Origin: Ampullaceana balthica | Taxonomy: Eukaryota; Mollusca; Gastropoda; Lymnaeidae | DNA length: 64,000 nt | Direction: 5' to 3' | Assembly: GCA_944989445.1 (NCBI GenBank) | Contig: CALYLW010000686.1 | Location: 276,333 to 340,332, forward strand | Shown here: piece after piece, positions 56,041-64,000 of the stretch | Layout: every line of letters begins with the position of its first letter | Numbering within the stretch: position 1 is the stretch's first letter | Program-made: the position numbers and the translations under genes | Notes under the pieces: model-generated | Told to the model about the DNA's origin: nothing | Databases searched by the model: none | The model's input: only the letters and a program-made list of their open reading frames with translations

Positions 56041-59000
56041 GCTTTGGACTGGTTCATAGTGACAATGTGTGACGTTTTTTATGACTCTGTGTTGTGCAGC
56101 TATGAGTTAGTTTTGGTCTTGTTCATAGTGAATATGTGTGACGTTTGTTATGACTCTGTTGTGCAGCTATGAGTTAGTTTTGGTCTGGTTCATAGTGAAT
56201 ATGTGTGACGTTTGTTATGACTCTGTGTTGTGCAGCTATGAGTTAGTTTTGGTCTTGTTCATAGTGAGTATGTGTGACGTTTGTTATGACTCTGTGTTGT
56301 GCAGCTATGAGTTAGTTTTGGTCTTGTTCATAGTGAATATGTGTGACGTTTGTTATGACTCTGTTGTGCAGCTATGAGTTAGTTTTGGTCTGGTTCATAG
56401 TGAATATGTGTGACGTTTGTTATGACTCTGTGTTGTGCAGCTATGAGTTAGTTTTGGTCTGGTTCATAGTGAATATGTGTGACGTTTGTTATGACTCTGT
56501 GTTGTGCAGCTATGAGTTAGTTTTGGTCTGGTTCATAGTGACAATGTGTGACGTTTGTTATGACTCTGTGTTGTGCAGCTATGAGTTAGTTTTGGTCTTG
56601 TTCATAGTGAATATGTGTGACGTTTGTTATGACTCTGTGTTGTGCAGCTATGAGTTAGTTTTGGTCTTGTTCATAGTGAATATGTGTGACGTTTGTTATG
56701 ACTCTGTTGTGCAGCTATGAGTTAGTTTTGGTCTGGTTCATAGTGAATATGTGTGACGTTTGTTATGACTCTGTGTTGTGCAGCTATGAGTTAGTTTTGG
56801 TCTTGTTCATAGTGAGTATGTGTGACGTTTGTTATGACTCTGTGTTGTGCAGCTATGAGTTAGTTTTGGTCTTGTTCATAGTGAATATGTGTGACGTTTG
56901 TTATGACTCTGTTGTGCAGCTATGAGTTAGTTTTGGTCTGGTTCATAGTGAATATGTGTGACGTTTGTTATGACTCTGTGTTGTGCAGCTATGAGTTAGT
57001 TTTGGTCTTGTTCATAGTGAATATGTGTGACGTTTGTTATGCCTCTGTGTTGTGCAGCTATGAGTTAGTTTTGGTCTTGTTCATAGTGACAATGTGTGAC
57101 GTTTGTTATGACTCTGTGTTGTGCAGCTATGAGTTAGTTTTGGTCTTGTTCATAGTGACAATGTGTGACGTTTTTTATGACTCTGTGTTGTGCAGCTATG
57201 AGTTAGTTTTGGTCTGGTTCATAGTGACAATGTGTGACGTTTGTTATGACTCTGTGTTGTGCAGCTATGAGTTAGTTTTGGTCTTGTTCATAGTGACAAT
57301 GTGTGACGTTTGTTATGACTCTGTGTTGTGCAGCTATGAGTTAGTTTTTGTCTTGTTCATAGTGACAATGTGTGACGTTTGTTATGACTCTGTGTTGTGC
57401 AGCTATGAGTTAGTTTTGGTCTTGTTCATAGTGACAATGTGTGACGTTTTTTATGACTCTGTGTTGTGCAGCTATGAGTTAGTTTTGGTCTGGTTCATAG
57501 TGACAATGTGTGACGTTTGTTATGACTCTGTGTTGTGCAGCTATGAGTTAGTTTTGGTCTTGTTCATAGTGACAATGTGTGACGTTTGTTATGACTCTGT
57601 GTTGTGCAGCTATGAGTTAGTTTTGGTCTTGTTCATAGTGACAATGTGTGACGTTTGTTATGACTCTGTGTTGTGCAGCTATGAGTTAGTTTTGGTCTTG
57701 TTCATAGTGAATATGTGTGACGTTTGTTATGCCTCTGTGTTGTGCAGCTATGAGTTAGTTTTGGTCTTGTTCATAGTGACAATGTGTGACGTTTGTTATG
57801 ACTCTGTGTTGTGCAGCTATGAGTTAGTTTTGGTCTTGTTCATAGTGACAATGTGTGACGTTTGTTATGACTCTGTGTTGTGCAGCTATGAGTTAGTTTT
57901 GGTCTTGTTCATAGTGACAATGTGTGACGTTTGTTATGACTCTGTGTTGTGCAGCTATGAGTTAGTTTTGGTCTGGTTCATAGTGAATATGTGTGACGTT
58001 TGTGATGACTCTGTGTTGTGCAGCTATGAGTTAGTTTTGGTCTGGTTCATAGTGAAAATGTGTGACGTTTGTTATGACTCTGTGTTGTGCAGCTATGAGT
58101 TAGTTTTGGTCTGGTTCATAGTGAATATGTGTGACGTTTGTTATGACTTTGTGTTGTGCAGCTATAAGTTAGTTTTGGTCTGGTTCATAGTGAATATGTG
58201 TGACGTTTGTTATGACTCTGTGTTGTGCAGCTATGAGTTCGTTTTGGTCTTGTTCATAGTGAATATGTGTGACGTTTGTTATGACTCTGTGTTGTGCAGC
58301 TATGAGTTAGTTTTGGTCTTGTTCATAGTGACAATGTGTGACGTTTTTTATGACTCTGTGTTGTGCAGCTATGAGTTAGTTTTGGTCTGGTTCATAGTGA
58401 CAATGTGTGACGTTTGTTATGACTCTGTGTTGTGCAGCTATGAGTTAGTTTTGGTCTGGTTCATAGTGAATATGTGTGACGTTTGTTATGACTCTGTTGT
58501 GCAGCTATGAGTTAGTTTTGGTCTGGTTCATAGTGAATATGTGTGACGTTTGTTATGACTCTGTGTTGTGCAGCTATGAGTTAGTTTTGGTCTGGTTCAT
58601 AGTGAAAATGTGTGACGTTTGTTATGACTCTGTGTTGTGCAGCTATGAGTTAGTTTTGGTCTGGTTCATAGTGAATATGTGTGACGTTTGTTATGACTCT
58701 GTGTTGTGCAGCTATGAGTTAGTTTTGGTCTGGTTCATAGTGAATATGTGTGACGTTTGTTATGACTCTGTGTTGTGCAGCTATGAGTTAGTTTTGGTCT
58801 GGTTCATAGTGAATATGTGTGACGTTTGTTATGACTCTGTGTTGTGCAGCTATGAGTTAGTTTTGGTCTGGTTCATAGTGAATATGTGTGACGTTTGTTA
58901 TGACTCTGTGTTGTGCAGCTATGAGTTAGTTTTGGTCTGGTTCATAGTGAATATGTGTGACGTTTGTTATGACTCTGTGTTGTGCAGCTATGAGTTAGTT

Positions 59001-60022
59001 TTGGTCTGGTTCATAGTGAATATGTGTGACGTTTGTTATGACTCTGTGTTGTGCAGCTATGAGTTAGTTTTGGTCTTGTTCATAGTGAATATGTGTGACG
59101 TTTGTTATGCCTCTGTGTTGTGCAGCTATGAGTTAGTTTTGGTCTGGTTCATAGTGAATATGTGTGACGTTTGTTATGACTCTGTGTTGTGCAGCTATGA
59201 GTTAGTTTTGGTCTGGTTCATAGTGAATATGTGTGACGTTTGTTATGACTCTGTGTTGTGCAGCTATGAGTTAGTTTTGGTCTTGTTCATAGTGAATATG
59301 TGTGACGTTTGTTATGCCTCTGTGTTGTGCAGCTATGAGTTAGTTTTGGTCTGGTTCATAGTGAATATGTGTGACGTTTGTTATGACTCTGTGTTGTGCA
59401 GCTATGAGTTAGTTTTGGTCTTGTTCATAGTGAATATGTGTGACGTTTGTTATGCCTCTGTGTTGTGCAGCTATGAGTTAGTTTTGGTCTGGTTCATAGT
59501 GAATATGTGTGACGTTTGTTATGACTCTGTGTTGTGCAGCTATGAGTTAGTTTTGGTCTTGTTCATAGTGAATATGTGTGACGTTTGTTATGACTCTGTG
59601 TTGTGCAGCTATGAGTTAGTTTTGGTCTTGTTCATAGTGAATATGTGTGACGTTTGTTATGACTCTGTGTTGTGCAGCTATGAGTTAGTTTTGGTCTTGT
59701 TCATAGTGAATATGTGTGACGTTTGTTATGACTCTGTTGTGCAGCTATGAGTTAGTTTTGGTCTGGTTCATAGTGACAATGTGTGACGTTTGTTATGACT
59801 CTGTTGTGCAGCTATGAGTTAGTTTTGGTCTTGTTCATAGTGACAATGTGTGACATTTGTTATGCCTCTGTGTTGTGCAGCTATGAGTTAGTTTTGGTCT
59901 TGTTCATAGTGACAATGTGTGACGTTTGTTATGACTCTGTGTTGTGCAGCTATGAGTTAGTTTTGGTCTGGTTCATAGTGACGATGTGTGACGTTTGTTA
60001 TGACTCTGTGTTGTGCAGCTAT
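56041..60022 (+). repeat. 69-bp satellite with long open frames
   Basis: About 58 copies of a 69-bp unit (CATAGTGAATATGTGTGACG .. TTTGTTATGACTCTGTGTTG .. TGCAGCTATGAGTTAGTTTT .. GGTCTGGTT). Since 69 is 23 codons, plus-strand frames stay open for up to 539 codons (56891-58510) and 424 codons (58476-59750), broken only by 67-bp units lacking one GT (CTCTGTTGTGCAG). I do not call a gene: the common differences between units change the amino acid (Trp/Leu, Asn/Thr/Ser, Asp/Ala, Cys/Phe, Glu/Lys), and no promoter or partner exon is apparent. Confidence 0.96.
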
Positions 60023-61141
60023 GTTATGACTCTGTGTTGTGCAGCTATGTTATGACTCTGTGTTGTGCAGCTATGTTATGACTCTGTGTTGTGCAGCTAT
60101 GTTATGACTCTGTGTTGTGCAGCTATGTTATGACTCTGTGTTGTGCAGCTATGTTATGACTCTGTGTTGTGCAGCTATGTTATGACTCTGTGTTGTGCAG
60201 CTATGTTATGACTCTGTGTTGTGCAGCTATGTTATGACTCTGTGTTGTGCAGCTATGTTATGACTCTGTGTTGTGCAGCTATGTTATGACTCTGTGTTGT
60301 GCAGCTATGTTATGACTCTGTGTTGTGCAGCAATGTTATGACTCTGTGTTGTGCAGCTATGTTATGACTCTGTGTTGTGCAGCTATGTTATGACTCTGTG
60401 TTGTGCAGCTATGTTATGACTCTGTGTTGTGCAGCTATGTTATGACTCTGTGTTGTGCAGCTATGTTATGACTCTGTGTTGTGCAGCTATGTTATGACTC
60501 TGTGTTGTGCAGCTATGTTATGACTCTGTGTTGTGCAGCTATGTTATGACTCTGTGTTGTGCAGCTATGTTATGACTCTGTGTTGTGCAGCTATGTTATG
60601 ACTCTGTGTTGTGCAGCAATGTTATGACTCTGTGTTGTGCAGCTATGTTATGACTCTGTGTTGTGCAGCTATGTTATGACTCTGTGTTGTGCAGCTATGT
60701 TATGACTCTGTGTTGTGCAGCTATGTTATGACTCTGTTTTGTGCAGCTATGTTATGACTCTGTGTTGTGCAGCTATGTTATGACTCTGTGTTGTGCAGCT
60801 ATGTTATGACTCTGTGTTGTGCAGCTATGTTATGACTCTGTGTTGTGCAGCTATGTTATGACTCTGTGTTGTGCAGCTATGTTATGACTCTGTGTTGTGC
60901 AGCTATGTTATGACTCTGTGTTGTGCAGCTATGTTATGACTCTGTGTTGTGCAGCTATGTTATGACTCTGTGTTGTGCAGCTATGTTATGACTCTGTGTT
61001 GTGCAGCTATGTTATGACTCTGTGTTGTGCAGCTATGTTATGACTCTGTGTTGTGCAGCTATGTTATGACTCTGTGTTGTGCAGCTATGTTATGACTCTG
61101 TGTTGTGCAGCTATGTTATGACTCTGTGTTGTGCAGCTATG
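59998..61141 (+). repeat. 26-bp satellite derived from the 69-bp unit
   Basis: About 44 copies of TGTTATGACTCTGTGTTGTG + CAGCTA. The 26-bp unit equals an internal part of the adjacent 69-bp unit, so the array arose by amplification of a truncated unit. Copies are nearly identical, the visible exceptions being CAGCAATG (twice) and one CTGTTTTG. Confidence 0.97.
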
Positions 61142-61431
61142 ATGAGAAGTTCATTTAAGAGGTAGTTTAAGTCTTACCTTTAAAAACACAGTTTCTTAAA
61201 AATTCATTTAAGATTTGTAAATAGTAGCGTCGGACACAAGCACATATTTGTCTGCAGTCTAATACCATACAACATCATATGATTTATTATATAATCAGAC
61301 AGTAAGGTTTATAATTTCTCAGAACAGGTACAGTCATATCTCCATGTTGTAATTTTGCAATTTGTAGAAGAGTTTTTCTTGTAAAAAAATATTTTTTTCA
61401 GCATGAATATAGAGTAACAATTCGTTTGAAA
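61142..61431. other. AT-rich spacer
   Basis: Unique AT-rich sequence between two arrays; nothing recognised. Confidence 0.5.
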
Positions 61432-64000
61432 AGTGTTAGATTTAGTGTTAGTGTTAGTGTTAGTGTTAGTGTTAGTGTTAGTGTTAGTGTTAGTGTTAGT
61501 GTTAGTGTTAGTTAGTGTTAGTGTTAGTGTTAGTGTTAGTGTTAGTGTTAGTGTTAGTGTTAGTTAGTGTTAGTGTTAGTGTTAGTGTTAGTGTTAGTGT
61601 TAGTGTTAGTTAGTGTTAGTGTTAGTGTTAGTGTTAGTGTTAGTGTTAGTGTTAGTGTTAGTTAGTGTTAGTGTTAGTGTTAGTGTTAGTGTTAGTGTTA
61701 GTTAGTGTTAGTGTTAGTGTTAGTGTTAGTGTTAGTGTTAGTTAGTGTTAGTGTTAGTTAGTGTTAGTGTTAGTGTTAGTGTTAGTGTTAGTTAGTGTTA
61801 GTGTTAGTGTTAGTGTTAGTGTTAGTGTTAGTGTTAGTGTTAGTGTTAGTTAGTGTTAGTGTTAGTGTTAGTGTTAGTGTTAGTGTTAGTGTTAGTGTTA
61901 GTGTTAGTTAGTGTTAGTGTTAGTGTTAGTGTTAGTGTTAGTGTTAGTGTTAGTGTTAGTGTTAGTGTTAGTTAGTGTTAGTGTTAGTGTTAGTGTTAGT
62001 GTTAGTGTTAGTGTTAGTGTTAGTGTTAGTGTTAGTGTTAGTGTTAGTGTTAGTGTTAGTGTTAGTGTTAGTGTTAGTTAGTGTTAGTGTTAGTGTTAGT
62101 GTTAGTGTTAGTGTTAGTGTTAGTGTTAGTGTTAGTGTTAGTTAGTGTTAGTGTTAGTGTTAGTGTTAGTGTTAGTGTTAGTGTTAGTTAGTGTTAGTGT
62201 TAGTGTTAGTGTTAGTGTTAGTGTTAGTGTTAGTGTTAGTGTTAGTTAGTGTTAGTGTTAGTGTTAGTGTTAGTGTTAGTGTTAGTGTTAGTTAGTGTTA
62301 GTGTTAGTGTTAGTGTTAGTGTTAGTGTTAGTGTTAGTGTTAGTTAGTGTTAGTGTTAGTGTTAGTGTTAGTGTTAGTGTTAGTGTTAGTGTTAGTGTTA
62401 GTGTTAGTGTTAGTGTTAGTGTTAGTGTTAGTGTTAGTGTTAGTGTTAGTGTGTTAGTGTTAGTGTTAGTGTTAGTGTTAGTGTTAGTGTTAGTGTTAGT
62501 GTTAGTTAGTGTTAGTGTTAGTGTTAGTGTTAGTGTTAGTGTTAGTGTTAGTGTTAGTTAGTGTTAGTGTTAGTGTTAGTGTTAGTGTTAGTGGTAGTGT
62601 TAGTGTTAGTTAGTGTTAGTGTTAGTGTTAGTGTTAGTGTTAGTGTTAGTGGTAGTGTTAGTGTAGTGTTAGTGTTAGTGTTAGTGTTAGTGTTAGTGTT
62701 AGTGTTAGTGTTAGTGTTAGTGTAGTGTTAGTGGTAGTGTTAGTGTTAGTGTTAGTGTTAGTGTTAGTGTAGTTAGTGTTAGTGTTAGTGTTAGTGTTAG
62801 TGTTAGTGTAGTTAGTGTTAGTGTTAGTGTAGTGTTAGTGTTAGTGTTAGTGTTAGTGGTTAGTGTTAGTGTTAGTGTTAGTGTTAGTGGTAGTGTTAGT
62901 GTTAGTGTTAGTGGTTAGTGTTAGTGTTAGTGTTAGTGTTAGTGTTAGTGTTAGTGGTAGTGTTAGTGTTAGTGTTAGTGTGTTAGTGTTAGTGTTAGTG
63001 TTAGTGTTAGTGTTAGTGTTAGTGTTAGTGTTAGTGTTAGTGGTTAGTGTTAGTGTTAGTGTTAGTGTTAGTGTTAGTGTTAGTGTTAGTGTTAGTGTTA
63101 GTGTTAGTGTTAGTGTTAGTGTTAGTGTTAGTGTTAGTGTTAGTGGTTAGTGTTAGTGTTAGTGTTAGTGTTAGTGTTAGTGTTAGTGTTAGTGTTAGTG
63201 TTAGTGTTAGTGTTAGTGTTAGTGTTAGTGTTAGTGTTAGTGTTAGTGTTAGTGGTTAGTGTTAGTGTTAGTGTTAGTGTTAGTGTTAGTGTTAGTGTTA
63301 GTGTTAGTGTTAGTGTGTAGTGTTAGTGTTAGTGTTAGTGTTAGTGTTAGTGTTAGTGTTAGTGTAGTGTTAGTGTTAGTGTTAGTGTTAGTGTTAGTGT
63401 TAGTGTTAGTGTTAGTGTTAGTGTTAGTGTTAGTGTTAGTGGTTAGTGTTAGTGTTAGTGTTAGTGTTAGTGTTAGTGTTAGTGTTAGTGTTAGTGGTTA
63501 GTGTTAGTGTTAGTGTTAGTGTTAGTGTTAGTGTTAGTGTTAGTGTTAGTGTTAGTGTTAGTGTTAGTGTTAGTGTTAGTGTTAGTGTTAGTGTTAGTGT
63601 TAGTGTTAGTGTTAGTGTTAGTGTTAGTGTTAGTGTTAGTGTTAGTGTTAGTGTTAGTGTTAGTGTTAGTGTTAGTGTTAGTGTTAGTGTTAGTGTTAGT
63701 GTTAGTGTTAGTGTTAGTGTTAGTGTTAGTGTTAGTGTTAGTGTTAGTGTTAGTGTTAGTGTTAGTGTTAGTGTTAGTGTTAGTGTTAGTGTTAGTGTTA
63801 GTGTTAGTGTTAGTGTTAGTGTTAGTGTTAGTGTTAGTGTTAGTGTAGTGTTAGTGTTAGTGTTAGTGTTAGTGTTAGTGTTAGTGTTAGTGTTAGTGTT
63901 AGTGTTAGTGTTAGTGTTAGTGTTAGTGTTAGTGTTAGTGTTAGTGTTAGTGTTAGTGTTAGTGTTAGTTAGTGTTAGTGTTAGTGTTAGTGTTAGTGTT
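61432..64000 (+). repeat. TTAGTG hexamer array running off the right edge
   Basis: About 2.57 kb of (GTTAGT)n. Interruptions are GTTAGTTAGTG (4-bp unit) in 61.5-62.6 kb and GTGTAGTG or GTGGTTAGTG in 62.6-63.5 kb. An uninterrupted run then follows from about 63,498 to 63,843, with single irregularities near 63,845 and 63,969. The hexamer differs by one base from the animal telomere repeat TTAGGG. Leu-Val and Ser-Val frames are by-products. Confidence 0.97.

Noticed and set aside
56891..59750. Open frames of 539 and 424 codons with a 23-residue Cys- and Val-rich hydrophobic repeat
   Set aside because: They follow from a 69-bp satellite unit divisible by three. The differences between units are amino-acid-changing, the frame is broken repeatedly by the same 2-bp deletion, and the same DNA decays into a 26-bp array with closed frames.
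62295..63848. Leu-Val and Ser-Val dipeptide frames
   Set aside because: Translations of the TTAGTG hexamer array.

Overview
This is eukaryotic nuclear DNA from an invertebrate animal, probably a lophotrochozoan and most likely a mollusc. It is AT-rich and intron-containing, carries decayed transposons, and has no dense gene packing. The taxon is an inference from the look of the nuclear receptor, the LINE and the tandem repeats. No alignment was run.

The only gene I can support is a COUP-TF orphan nuclear receptor (NR2F family, the seven-up orthologue) on the minus strand. Its first coding exon (16867-17359) holds the start codon and the whole two-zinc-finger DNA-binding domain. The second coding exon (5351-5878) holds the hinge and most of the ligand-binding domain. 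Both exons end in phase 1, with a GT donor after each and an AG acceptor before exon 2. The split codons join to give the family's conserved junctions. The last exon (rest of the ligand-binding domain and AF-2 helix) is not in the window, so positions 1-5350 are part of intron 2. Intron 1 is about 11 kb. Upstream of the start (17.4-18.3 kb) is a GC-rich promoter-like stretch with a CArG/TATA element and an inverted CCAAT box. Everything to the right of about 18.3 kb is upstream intergenic DNA.

Layout: 1-5350 partial intron 2, with a tandem array, a CpG-rich patch and a Helitron-like 3' end; 5351-5878 exon 2; 5879-16866 intron 1, with six tandem arrays, a hAT-like MITE and two consensus DR1 nuclear-receptor sites; 16867-17359 exon 1; 17.4-18.3 kb promoter region; 19.1-24.6 kb two arrays including a 4.8 kb telomere-like (CCCTAA-containing) satellite; 25.8-27.5 kb a decayed LINE; 28.0-29.0 kb a minisatellite; 35.5-39.6 kb a 20-bp satellite; 41-42.4 kb two minisatellites; 43.4 and 46.3 kb transposon ends; 44.2-44.5, 46.0-46.1 and 47.4-47.9 kb possible conserved noncoding blocks; 47.9-55.8 kb a 38-bp satellite; 56.0-60.0 kb a 69-bp satellite that turns into a 26-bp satellite (60.0-61.1 kb); 61.4-64.0 kb a TTAGTG hexamer array running off the end.

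Nearly half of the window (about 30 kb by my count) is tandem repeat, in at least fifteen unrelated families. The long open frames inside these arrays arise because the repeat unit is a multiple of three. I do not call them genes. The most interesting observations are the DR1 sites inside the COUP-TF intron (possible autoregulation), the two related Helitron-like ends, the 69-to-26 bp satellite conversion, the array of inverted CCAAT boxes near exon 1, and the two telomere-like arrays.
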